IMG/VR virus record: IMGVR_UViG_3300021425_000083
Coordinates: 1-37,503 of that record
Source of the DNA: a virus
DNA: 37,503 nt
Strand: one strand, 5' to 3'
A program made the position numbers and the translations under genes. Positions 14,942 through 21,663 of this stretch are shown in pieces (within the stretch, counting starts at the first letter, position 1; each line of letters begins with the position of its first letter). A model generated the notes under the pieces. That model ran no database searches, had not been told where the DNA came from, and saw nothing but the letters and a program-made list of their open reading frames with translations.

Positions 14942-15799
14942 ATGCTTGAAAGAACGAAAACACCTATATTAATCTCTATGCCTCGTAATGGCTCTCATTA
15001 TGTGGCTCACTTTATAAGAGAGATATACAAACATAATGGTTTGTTACCTCCTGTATCTTTTACAAACGAATTTTTAGATGTTAATCCTACTAAACCTATG
15101 CAACCTATTTTTAAACGAATAGAGTTTTTAGAGTACTGCCGTAATACATGGAATTTAAATATGTTTATGAATGTTCATTCTCATCAATTAATGACACCAA
15201 TTCATATACCTTCTCGTCCAAATGTACATTGTATATTTGATTGGTTTCAGGAGTTCTATAGTGGTTATCAAATTGTAATACTACGTAGAAAGTATTTATG
15301 GAAGGCTTTTATTAGTTGGTTGTTTCATAAAGCAGTAAGAGATAGTTTAGATAGAGCTGGGGATATAAGTTTAACTGAAAGAGAGAAACTACATAATTGG
15401 CATAATAAAACTAATATAGGTGCTAACGTTGAAGATACTTTAAAATCAACTGTGTTAAAGTATAAACCTATGTTTAAATGGGATGCTTATTTCTTTGGTC
15501 AATATTGTACAAGTGTTCGTTATCTAAATGAAATTATAATACCTTATTATGATCAAACTAGTATTAAATTAAATACACGTAATTTATGGTTAGAGGATTG
15601 TAATGATGAAAGTTTAAAGAGTATATTCTTTCAGGAATATTATATACCAAATAGTACTTTACACGGTGAATGGACTCAACCTTATAAACCTTTTACTATT
15701 AAATATGAAACTTATTTTGGTGAACATTTGGCTGAAATACAAGACAAGTATAATGAACAGTATGAAAAAGAGTTTAAGTATTACGGATATACTAATTAG
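14942..15799 (+). CDS. Sulfotransferase-like P-loop protein
   Basis: From ATG 14942 the product is 285 residues. It begins LERTKTPILISMPRNGSHYV, matching the 5'-phosphosulfate-binding loop of PAPS sulfotransferases (PR-x-GS-x-x). A later YQIVILRRKYLWKAFISWLF segment fits the 3'-phosphate-binding Arg...Ser motif. Such enzymes move sulfate from PAPS to sugars, lipids or proteins; the target is unknown. A TTG at 14924 would add six residues but has no better ribosome binding site, so the ATG was chosen. An upstream late-type octamer suggests late expression. Its last 8 bases overlap the convergent PP-loop gene. Confidence 0.7.
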   Translation: MLERTKTPILISMPRNGSHYVAHFIREIYKHNGLLPPVSFTNEFLDVNPTKPMQPIFKRIEFLEYCRNTWNLNMFMNVHSHQLMTPIHIPSRPNVHCIFDWFQEFYSGYQIVILRRKYLWKAFISWLFHKAVRDSLDRAGDISLTEREKLHNWHNKTNIGANVEDTLKSTVLKYKPMFKWDAYFFGQYCTSVRYLNEIIIPYYDQTSIKLNTRNLWLEDCNDESLKSIFFQEYYIPNSTLHGEWTQPYKPFTIKYETYFGEHLAEIQDKYNEQYEKEFKYYGYTN

Positions 15800-16637
15800 G
15801 CAATAAATCAAATGCCCAAGCTTTTTCATAACACCAAAAGCATTGCCAACACCATTCAGTAAAGTTATTAGTTTGATTAGGACCTCCAACACAACTACGT
15901 GTAATAGGATATAGGTCTTTCATTAAACCTTCTTCTTTATAGATACTTGCAATAAATCTTTTGTTTAAATTAACCCAAGGTTTATATACATTGTATTTTA
16001 ATTCAGGTTCATTTTCAACATCACGTCTTGCTTCACCTCTTATTCTAGCAATGTTCTTTTCATCAAAATTGATGTTAGGAAATTTCTTTATTGCATAGTC
16101 ACTAAACTTTGCTCTTACTTCCATAGGTGGGTTTGCTGACATACCATCTAAACGTAAAGGTCTGTCTAAACGTGCCATAAAGGCATCTGAGCCATCATCT
16201 ATTTGATTTGCCTTTGACATTTGTTGTAAGTTTAATGTTTTATATTCAGGTCTTTCATCTATAAATTTTTGTGCTTTTACATAGTGTACAGGATCCTTAT
16301 CATCATAGTTTTCAATTGTATGTTCGTGTATCTTTGCATTAGGAAATTTATTCTTTATAAACTCAACTATCTCAGCAGCTGCGTCAGCGTCTTTTGGTCC
16401 ATGTACATCTCTAAATGTTAAAGGGTAAATATCAATGTTAGGAAAATGTTTTGCAGTTAAATATAATGCAGCTGCAGAGTCACATCCACCTGAAAGTGAA
16501 GCAACTACTGTTTTAGGTATACCATTTTCATCTAATGCTACATCAGCCTTTGCTCTGTCTTTATAAGGTGATGTTTCCATTAAATCTGCTATGTTTGAAT
16601 AAAAAGGAATTGTTACGTTATTATATGTTATATTCAT
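15792..16637 (-). CDS. PP-loop ATPase, QueC-like with C-terminal zinc-site cysteines
   Basis: The N-terminal half carries the PP-loop ATP-pyrophosphatase motif SGGCDS (residues 49-54), and a TFRDVHGPKDAD segment follows. Near the C-terminus four cysteines (C249, C263, C266, C269; C-x13-C-x2-C-x2-C) resemble the zinc site of QueC (7-cyano-7-deazaguanine synthase), which has a C-x8-C-x2-C-x2-C spacing. PP-loop enzymes adenylate carboxylates or carbonyls; QueC makes a nitrile. The larger size (281 aa) and the differing central region mean the substrate may not be a deazaguanine. It overlaps the upstream radical SAM gene by TAATG and a GGAGA site precedes it, so the two are co-translated. Its stop lies inside the convergent sulfotransferase-like gene. 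Confidence 0.75.
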   Translation of the reverse strand: MNITYNNVTIPFYSNIADLMETSPYKDRAKADVALDENGIPKTVVASLSGGCDSAAALYLTAKHFPNIDIYPLTFRDVHGPKDADAAAEIVEFIKNKFPNAKIHEHTIENYDDKDPVHYVKAQKFIDERPEYKTLNLQQMSKANQIDDGSDAFMARLDRPLRLDGMSANPPMEVRAKFSDYAIKKFPNINFDEKNIARIRGEARRDVENEPELKYNVYKPWVNLNKRFIASIYKEEGLMKDLYPITRSCVGGPNQTNNFTEWCWQCFWCYEKAWAFDLLPN

Positions 16638-17398
16638 TATTTAATTTCTCCGTGTCTTACTTTTCTCCAATGTGTTAACTCTGGTGTTACATTAAAATAT
16701 TCTTCATTTTTTATTTTTTTAACTATATTCTTATCACTTGGTTTAGGAAAGTTTTCATATGCCTTTGTTACATTTTTTCTTAACTGCCTACTTTTTGGAT
16801 CAAAACCTCTATTCGTTTTAATCAACAATAAAGTCATACCATTTTCTTCAGCCATTTCTTTTGCTCTTTCAATCTCGTGTTCGTTATACCCAAATATTAT
16901 ATATTGCCAAACTATTGGGTGACCCATAGCTACACCCATTTTCATTGTTTCCCACACCTGTTCAAAGTTAGAACCAATACGATATATTTCTGACTTTTTA
17001 TCTAAACCATCTACACCAAAATACCAACAGTTTTCTCCTAAACCATAACTATATGCTTTTTCCCACCACTTTTCATCCATACCTTTTGTATTGGTGCCAT
17101 TGGTTGCAATTCTTAATCCTTTACCTAAACCATCCATCATCTCTAAAAATGTTAAAAATTCAGGATGATAAATTGGATCAGATATTTGACCACAAAATGT
17201 TATTTGATTTTCATAATATGCTAACACTTTTCTAAATTCGTTTTGACCTATATCAAATGATCTTGCTATTCTAGGAAGGCCTTCTACCTTTTGTCTTAAA
17301 CATTGTGGACAACGTAATATACATCTATGTGATAGGTCCATATTTGGTGATGAAAAACGTTGATTACGAATATAGAAGTCTATTATTTTTTCGTTCAT
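16637..17398 (-). CDS. Radical SAM enzyme core (253 aa)
   Basis: The CxxxCxxC motif (C26, C30, C33, within SHRCILRCPQCLR) binds the [4Fe-4S] cluster that cleaves S-adenosylmethionine. FCGQISDPIYHPEF takes the place of the GGEP-type motif, IATNGTN is the next barrel strand, and a later VDGLDKK...YRIGSNFEQV segment resembles MoaA/SPASM-type enzymes. The length is only a core barrel, with no auxiliary cluster domain. The gene just upstream encodes exactly such a domain and overlaps it by ATGA, so the two may form one enzyme. The product overlaps the PP-loop gene downstream. Substrate unknown. Confidence 0.88.
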   Translation of the reverse strand: MNEKIIDFYIRNQRFSSPNMDLSHRCILRCPQCLRQKVEGLPRIARSFDIGQNEFRKVLAYYENQITFCGQISDPIYHPEFLTFLEMMDGLGKGLRIATNGTNTKGMDEKWWEKAYSYGLGENCWYFGVDGLDKKSEIYRIGSNFEQVWETMKMGVAMGHPIVWQYIIFGYNEHEIERAKEMAEENGMTLLLIKTNRGFDPKSRQLRKNVTKAYENFPKPSDKNIVKKIKNEEYFNVTPELTHWRKVRHGEIK

Positions 17399-17727
17399 AT
17401 TTTATAATTATCTTTTTCTCTATTGCCACATTTATATTGACATTGTTTCAAAGCACAACTAGGATTATTTAGTAGGGTGTCAAAAAAGTGTTCCCATTCT
17501 TTAGAACCAAATATATCTTCTAACTTGTCATTGTTCTTTAATGCAAGATGTTCGTCTTTTAAATGAAACACCTCCTCTACACCGTGATCATTTTTTGGAT
17601 CATCTAACCAACAACAAGGTAACATATAACCATCTGACGTATATGCAGCTGGTTTATGATAACTTTTAGGTTCATATGTTAGACACCTTGGTTTAATTTT
17701 TATATCTTTTGGATCCATTTCTTTCAT
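17395..17727 (-). CDS. Stand-alone SPASM/twitch-type Fe-S domain protein (110 aa)
   Basis: Cysteines C15, C38, C39, C91, C96 and C100 follow the SPASM/twitch pattern: a first C, then a CC pair after a DGYMLP strand, then C-x4-C-x3-C at the end (SCALKQCQYKCG) after a SKEWEHFFDTLL helix. These domains hold auxiliary [4Fe-4S] clusters in peptide-modifying radical SAM enzymes, normally fused to the barrel. Here the domain is a separate gene whose TGA overlaps the start of the radical SAM core (ATGA). A perfect sigma70-type promoter lies just upstream, with its predicted start on the ATG; no Shine-Dalgarno sequence is present. Confidence 0.75.
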   Translation of the reverse strand: MKEMDPKDIKIKPRCLTYEPKSYHKPAAYTSDGYMLPCCWLDDPKNDHGVEEVFHLKDEHLALKNNDKLEDIFGSKEWEHFFDTLLNNPSCALKQCQYKCGNREKDNYKI

Positions 17728-17733
17728 AATTAT

Positions 17734-17761
17734 ATTATATCATATTATATTCTAATGTCAA
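17734..17761 (-). promoter_or_regulatory. Consensus sigma70-type promoter inside the minus-strand cluster
   Basis: On the minus strand TTGACA (17761-17756) and TATAAT (17739-17734) are 16 bases apart. The predicted start, 7 bases after the -10 box, is 17727, the A of the SPASM gene ATG. It fits exactly into the 37-base gap after the nitroreductase gene. Confidence 0.78.
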
Positions 17762-17764
17762 GCT

Positions 17765-18517
17765 CTAATGATATTGTATGATTTTATTAGGGTCACATTT
17801 GTTTTCCCAATTTTCTCCTTTAGGGTCTGTAGAGTTAGTTTTTAGAGGATCATCAAAATCTGCTTTATAACCCAATTGTAATACGTGTAAGGGTGCTTCT
17901 TTTACCCATGGCAATTCTGACCATTGTTTACCATATTTGTTTGTTTCTACTACGTATTTGTTTTCATTTTCATCCCAATCCCATATAGGCCATGATTGTA
18001 TAAATGAAACAGATAAACCTTTTTCTAATGCAAGTGCTGTTAGTGACATAATAAACATTCCTACTTCTAATGAGGCAAGATTTCTATTTGCAGTTCTTCT
18101 AAACGCAACTGGATCTGATTGTGAAAATCTTTTATCAGTTCTACCAACATCTATATCAGTTTGTTTGTGTCTTTTTTCGTGTTCAGCAGTAAACTGATTA
18201 TCTTCAGCCAATCTTACAGTAAATAGTAAAGTATATGGAGGTCTTTTATGTCCTAAATCTTTATTGTTATCCATTTCTAATTCATATTTAGCAACACTAC
18301 CAGTTTTGTGTAAAGCACATATACCTGTAATAATATCAAGTTCTTTTTTATTATCAGGTCCTATGACGTGTACTTTAAATGGCTGTAAATTATTTTTAGA
18401 TGGTGTTAACTCTAAACATTTTTTTAATAAGGTATCAACTTCTTCTTTACTTGGCACTTTTTTGTTATCCCAAGCTGCTCTAACTTGTCTTCGTTTTTTT
18501 ATTAAATCTTCCCACAT
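17765..18517 (-). CDS. Nitroreductase-family flavoprotein
   Basis: The 250-residue protein starts with the family's FMN-phosphate motif (LIKKRRQVRAAWDNKKVP) and a SKNNLQPFKVHVIG strand typical of nitroreductases. NLASLEVGMFIMSLTALALE and KGLSVSFIQSWP form the second half, and the end reads HVLQLGYKADFDDP. Members use FMN and NAD(P)H to reduce nitro groups, quinones or cofactor intermediates, and some (BluB, thiazole or azoline dehydrogenases) carry out special cofactor or peptide chemistry. It begins one base after the radical SAM gene upstream, without a Shine-Dalgarno sequence, so coupling is likely. The function within the cluster is unknown. Confidence 0.82.
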   Translation of the reverse strand: MWEDLIKKRRQVRAAWDNKKVPSKEEVDTLLKKCLELTPSKNNLQPFKVHVIGPDNKKELDIITGICALHKTGSVAKYELEMDNNKDLGHKRPPYTLLFTVRLAEDNQFTAEHEKRHKQTDIDVGRTDKRFSQSDPVAFRRTANRNLASLEVGMFIMSLTALALEKGLSVSFIQSWPIWDWDENENKYVVETNKYGKQWSELPWVKEAPLHVLQLGYKADFDDPLKTNSTDPKGENWENKCDPNKIIQYH

Positions 18518-18518
18518 A

Positions 18519-20078
18519 TTATATTATATTTGTATCTGAAGCTTCTTCAGCTTCTTTTACTGATTGATCCCAACTTTGAAATATTTTTGCTTGTTCGTTG
18601 TGATCTCTATGTTTAGAAGGATCATAGTATGGTTCTAATTCAGGAAATACTTCAAACAAATGAGATTCCCATTTTGTACCTTCATAAAATTTATCTGCCT
18701 TTAACATATAATCAAATACATTTTGTAAATCTACATCTGGATCAGCAGGTCTTTCTAGTGCAGCTATTATATCAGGCCAATCTTTATATTTTGGTATTAA
18801 TGATTTCTTAATTTCTTCTGGCAAGTTATTAGGTCTTAAATGCTTAGGTTTATCAATCATTGCCCAATTCAGTTGATCAATAACAGGATTTTCTTTTACC
18901 CAATCTATAACTTCATAAAATCTCATAACTGATAAATTAGAAACAAGACCATTAAAATCAACTACAACATTTGGATGTTGACGACACATTTCTATATTTT
19001 CTACAACTTCATTCCATTCAGTTCTTCTTCTCATATATTCAATAGTCTTACCAATACCATCTACCGAAGCAACCATAGATACATTTTTAAAATGAGGAAT
19101 ATAATTAAATATATTGTGTCTACCTTTTTTAGTTTTAGTTAAGTTGGTTTGATATTTTAAATAGATATGTTTTGCATGGCCTGACTCTATAACTTTTTCT
19201 AAAAGTTCATAATGTTTTTTCATAATTAATGGTTCACCACCAATTACTTTAATACTTCTAACGTAAGGTAATAATTCAAGTACTTGTTCGGTAACACCTT
19301 CAGTTTTATCTGCCATTACAAGTTTCATATAGTCTTCTCTAACTTTACCACGTTCACCAAATACAGCATCATTCCAAACACCTTTTTCAGCAACACGTTG
19401 TCTAGTTGTTGAGTTAGCGTGTACACACATAAAACAATCAAGGTTACATTCTGAACCAAATACTTTTAATTGTATTTCTAAAATTCTTTCATCAAAGGCC
19501 CACTTACCACTTGCCTTATATAGTTCAACATTTTTTTGAATATTATCCCAAAACTCTTTATCGTTAGTATGAATTTTTAAACAGTTTGTTCTTCTACTTC
19601 TACCGTATTTGTCCTCATCACTTCTACACCTTCGGCATATATCATTAACGGCTTTAAAGTCTGTTTTAGGATCAAGCATTTCTTTACGAATACTATTCAT
19701 ATATTCACTATCAACCATCCATTCTTTTAATGTGGTATTTTTAATAGTTTCGTGTTCAGCATCTTTACCAAAACAGCAAGCTCTGTATTTACCACTTATC
19801 TCATTATAGACCTGTGTAAAAGGTATTGTACAAAACCATATATCTTTATCTCTTGCTTGTTGTAAAATAGACTTGTCTTCTGGTGGTTGTCCAGGTATAG
19901 TTTTACTAGCTTTGAGTTTTGTTTTATCTGATAGATTTTCCCATTTCCACCATTCTTCAGTATTTACATTACCAGGTGTTGAACGATCACCTGGACCGCC
20001 CTTTGTAAGCATTTTCTCAACCTGTTTATCGTGCATATCATCAATATCTTTCACAGGCTTATTATTTAAGTCACTCAT
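18519..20078 (-). CDS. Twitch-domain radical SAM protein (519 aa)
   Basis: Residues about 75-170 form an N-terminal twitch/SPASM-like domain (C83, the CC pair at 101-102 in KYRACCFGKD, ICRRCRSDE at 147-155, then SRRTNC). The radical SAM barrel follows, with CxxxCxxC at 211-218 (SECNLDCFMC), the IKVIGGEPL motif and a SMVASVDGIG strand. The order auxiliary-then-barrel matches the N-terminal twitch radical SAM family. Such enzymes often modify peptides, but the substrate here is unknown. A perfect sigma70-type promoter and a minus-strand late-type octamer lie upstream. The latter is 5 bases from the ATG, and no Shine-Dalgarno sequence is present. It is the first gene of the cluster. Confidence 0.88.
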   Translation of the reverse strand: MSDLNNKPVKDIDDMHDKQVEKMLTKGGPGDRSTPGNVNTEEWWKWENLSDKTKLKASKTIPGQPPEDKSILQQARDKDIWFCTIPFTQVYNEISGKYRACCFGKDAEHETIKNTTLKEWMVDSEYMNSIRKEMLDPKTDFKAVNDICRRCRSDEDKYGRSRRTNCLKIHTNDKEFWDNIQKNVELYKASGKWAFDERILEIQLKVFGSECNLDCFMCVHANSTTRQRVAEKGVWNDAVFGERGKVREDYMKLVMADKTEGVTEQVLELLPYVRSIKVIGGEPLIMKKHYELLEKVIESGHAKHIYLKYQTNLTKTKKGRHNIFNYIPHFKNVSMVASVDGIGKTIEYMRRRTEWNEVVENIEMCRQHPNVVVDFNGLVSNLSVMRFYEVIDWVKENPVIDQLNWAMIDKPKHLRPNNLPEEIKKSLIPKYKDWPDIIAALERPADPDVDLQNVFDYMLKADKFYEGTKWESHLFEVFPELEPYYDPSKHRDHNEQAKIFQSWDQSVKEAEEASDTNII

Positions 20079-20083
20079 AATTT

Positions 20084-20091
20084 TATTTATA
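20084..20091 (-). promoter_or_regulatory. Minus-strand late-type octamer, start placed on ATG
   Basis: TATTTATA on the + strand is TATAAATA on the minus strand. It ends 5 bases before the ATG of the 519-residue radical SAM gene, so a late transcript would begin at the A of that ATG. Confidence 0.6.
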
Positions 20092-20121
20092 CTATATTTA
20101 AAGTTATATTATTTTATACTT

Positions 20122-20150
20122 ATTATAACATTGATGACGCCTTTTGTCAA
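20122..20150 (-). promoter_or_regulatory. Perfect sigma70-type promoter for the radical SAM cluster
   Basis: On the minus strand TTGACA (20150-20145) and TATAAT (20127-20122) are 17 bases apart. The predicted start is about 20115, giving a 37-base AT-rich leader without a Shine-Dalgarno sequence. Confidence 0.85.
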
Positions 20151-20157
20151 TAATTGA

Positions 20158-20165
20158 TATAAATA
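20158..20165 (+). promoter_or_regulatory. Late-type promoter octamer upstream of 20232 gene
   Basis: TATAAATA is an exact match, 66 bases before the ATG at 20232. It lies back to back with the minus-strand sigma70-type promoter in a 153-base divergent intergenic region. Confidence 0.62.
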
Positions 20166-20231
20166 ATAGCACATAATTTTATATTTTATTTCCCGAACAT
20201 TGTCGATTAACTTACAAAAGGACTTACACTT

Positions 20232-20489
20232 ATGCCTAAAAAGCCTAAGAAGATTACACTTACGTCTTTAAAGAAAAAGGCGCCTAAGATACCAGATTTT
20301 ACCTGTGTATCTATAGATAATGTTATAAGTAAATTAGAAAAGTTAGTTGAACGTAAAAAGGCATTAGATAAAAAACAACTTAAAGACTTAACAAAACGAT
20401 TAGAAAAACTAAGAAGTGCTAATGAGCGACTACGAGATAGTGGTATCTATTGGTACGAAAAATTAAAGTTATTAATAAACAACCGATAG
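20232..20489 (+). CDS. Small basic coiled-coil protein (85 aa), unknown function
   Basis: An AAAGGA site precedes the ATG by about 10 bases. The first 20 residues are lysine-rich (PKKPKKITLTSLKKKAPKIP). Residues about 27-70 form a probable coiled coil (NVISKLEKLVERKKALDKKQ, then LKDLTKRLEKLRSANERLRD). It is probably in one transcript with the tiny membrane peptide and perhaps pstS. No family was recognised; DNA or RNA binding through the basic N-terminus is only a guess. Confidence 0.75.
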   Translation: MPKKPKKITLTSLKKKAPKIPDFTCVSIDNVISKLEKLVERKKALDKKQLKDLTKRLEKLRSANERLRDSGIYWYEKLKLLINNR

Positions 20490-20500
20490 GAGGGTATCCT

Positions 20501-20578
20501 ATGAATTATTACTTTACAGGTATACTAATAATATTGTTTATAATATTTACGTTATTTGTTACACCTTATCCATATTAA
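20501..20578 (+). CDS. Tiny membrane peptide (25 aa) with strong ribosome binding site
   Basis: AGGAGGG at 20488-20494 lies 6 bases before the ATG, overlapping the stop of the previous gene, so translation is well supported. The peptide is one hydrophobic helix (MNYYFTGILIILFIIFTLFV) ending TPYPY. The strong initiation signal on so short a frame suggests a real microprotein or a leader that helps expression of pstS downstream. Confidence 0.6.
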   Translation: MNYYFTGILIILFIIFTLFVTPYPY

Positions 20579-20591
20579 ATTTTTGTTACAA

Positions 20592-20662
20592 TAGGTTTTC
20601 CTATGTTAAATACTATTGGGTAGATTACTATCCAATCTCTAAAGTAAAACATAGGAAACCTA
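20592..20662 (+). promoter_or_regulatory. Two-tier hairpin in the pstS leader covering its ribosome binding site
   Basis: TAGGTTTTCCTATGTT (20592-20607) pairs with AACATAGGAAACCTA (20648-20662) over 15 base pairs with one bulged T. The enclosed loop has a second hairpin, ATTGGGTAG (20615-20623) with CTATCCAAT (20628-20636), 9 pairs including one G-T. The right outer arm contains the AGGA ribosome binding site of pstS (ATG 20664). A 6-codon ORF (ATG 20603 to TAG 20623) begins in the left arm. It looks like a translational switch or attenuator; the signal is unknown. Confidence 0.65.
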
Positions 20663-20663
20663 A

Positions 20664-21602
20664 ATGAGAACAATTATTATAACTTTAATTATGAGTTTGA
20701 TGACAACTATAGTATATGCAAGAGACCAAATAAAGATTGTTGGTTCTTCAACCGTATTTCCATTTGCAACTGTCGTAGCAGAAAAAGTAGGTAAAAAAGG
20801 TATTAAAACACCTGTAATTGAATCTACTGGTACAGGTGGTGGTATGAAAATGTTTTGTTCAGGTATTGGTGTGAATACGCCAGATATGACAAACGCAAGT
20901 CGAGCCATTAAAACATCTGAAAAAGAAATGTGTTTTAAAAATGGCGTTACTGACATTGACCAAGTCATTGTTGGTTTAGATGGTATTGCAATTATACATT
21001 CATTTAAAAACAAACAAGTCAACTTTACAGTAGAACAATTATGGGAAGCACTTTCTGATAAAGGAAGTAAACCTACTAAATGGTCTGATATTGATTCAAG
21101 TTTACCTAATATCAAAATACAAGTGCTTGTTCCACCACCAACTTCAGGTACAAGAGATGCCTTTAACGAATTAGTTATGGCAAAAGGTTGTGCTAAAGAA
21201 GTTAAGAGTGCTAACAAAAAAGATTGTACACTTTTAAGGGATGATGGACCTGTTATTGAAGCAGGTGAAAATGATACGTTAATCATTAACAAGTTAGTTG
21301 GTGATGAAAACTATTTTGGTATATTGGGATATTCTTATTATGATAGTAATAAAGACAAAGTAAGAGCTGTTACTGTTAATGGTAAAACAATATCTTTAGA
21401 ATCTATACAAGATGGTTCGTATCCTGTAAGTCGACCATTATTCTTTTATGTAAAAAATCAACACCGTGATGTTATACCTGGTATTGATCAATATATAAAA
21501 GAGTTTACTTCAAAAAGAGCTACTGGTAAAAAAGGTTACTTAACTGATATAGGTTTAGTGCCACTTGCAAATCCAGAAGAAGCAATTTCTAAAGTAAAAT
21601 AA
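20664..21602 (+). CDS. pstS: PstS-type periplasmic phosphate-binding protein
   Basis: The product (312 aa) has a cleavable signal peptide (RTIIITLIMSLMTTIVYA, residues 2-19). Phosphate-binding segments are IVGSSTVFPFA, ESTGTGGGMKMFCSG, NASRAIK and PPPTSGTRDAF, as in PstS. In bacteria PstS feeds inorganic phosphate to the PstCAB ABC transporter. Marine phages carry it as an auxiliary gene to sustain phosphate uptake during infection of phosphorus-limited hosts. The gene is preceded by a strong two-tier hairpin that masks its ribosome binding site, so translational control is likely. No clear Pho box was found. A G+C-rich hairpin follows the stop codon. Confidence 0.92.
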   Translation: MRTIIITLIMSLMTTIVYARDQIKIVGSSTVFPFATVVAEKVGKKGIKTPVIESTGTGGGMKMFCSGIGVNTPDMTNASRAIKTSEKEMCFKNGVTDIDQVIVGLDGIAIIHSFKNKQVNFTVEQLWEALSDKGSKPTKWSDIDSSLPNIKIQVLVPPPTSGTRDAFNELVMAKGCAKEVKSANKKDCTLLRDDGPVIEAGENDTLIINKLVGDENYFGILGYSYYDSNKDKVRAVTVNGKTISLESIQDGSYPVSRPLFFYVKNQHRDVIPGIDQYIKEFTSKRATGKKGYLTDIGLVPLANPEEAISKVK

Positions 21603-21610
21603 AATAAAAA

Positions 21611-21640
21611 CCCACCGAGGAAAAAATAAACCTCGGTGGG
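21611..21640 (-). terminator. Intrinsic terminator between pstS and the minus-strand operon
   Basis: A perfect 10-base-pair stem (CCCACCGAGG with CCTCGGTGGG) encloses a 10-base A-rich loop. Read on the minus strand it is followed by TTTTTATTTTATTTT, a classic intrinsic terminator for the beta-lactamase-family operon. On the + strand no T-run follows, but the hairpin could still stabilise the pstS mRNA end. Confidence 0.88.
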
Positions 21641-21663
21641 AAAAACAACCCTTAAAGGGTAAC

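Noticed and set aside
15792-17398. Complete queuosine/deazaguanine pathway
   Set aside because: Only a QueC-like ATPase and a non-QueE-like radical SAM barrel are present; QueD, FolE, QueF and a transglycosylase were not seen, so a preQ0 pathway cannot be claimed.
20556-20590. Pho box before pstS from two TTGTTACA copies
   Set aside because: The copies are 27 bases apart, not the 11-base-period spacing of PhoB boxes, and do not match its consensus.
20660-21292. Minus-strand ORF of 210 codons antisense to pstS
   Set aside because: The opposite strand is a clear pstS with conserved motifs; the antisense product looks like a shadow translation.
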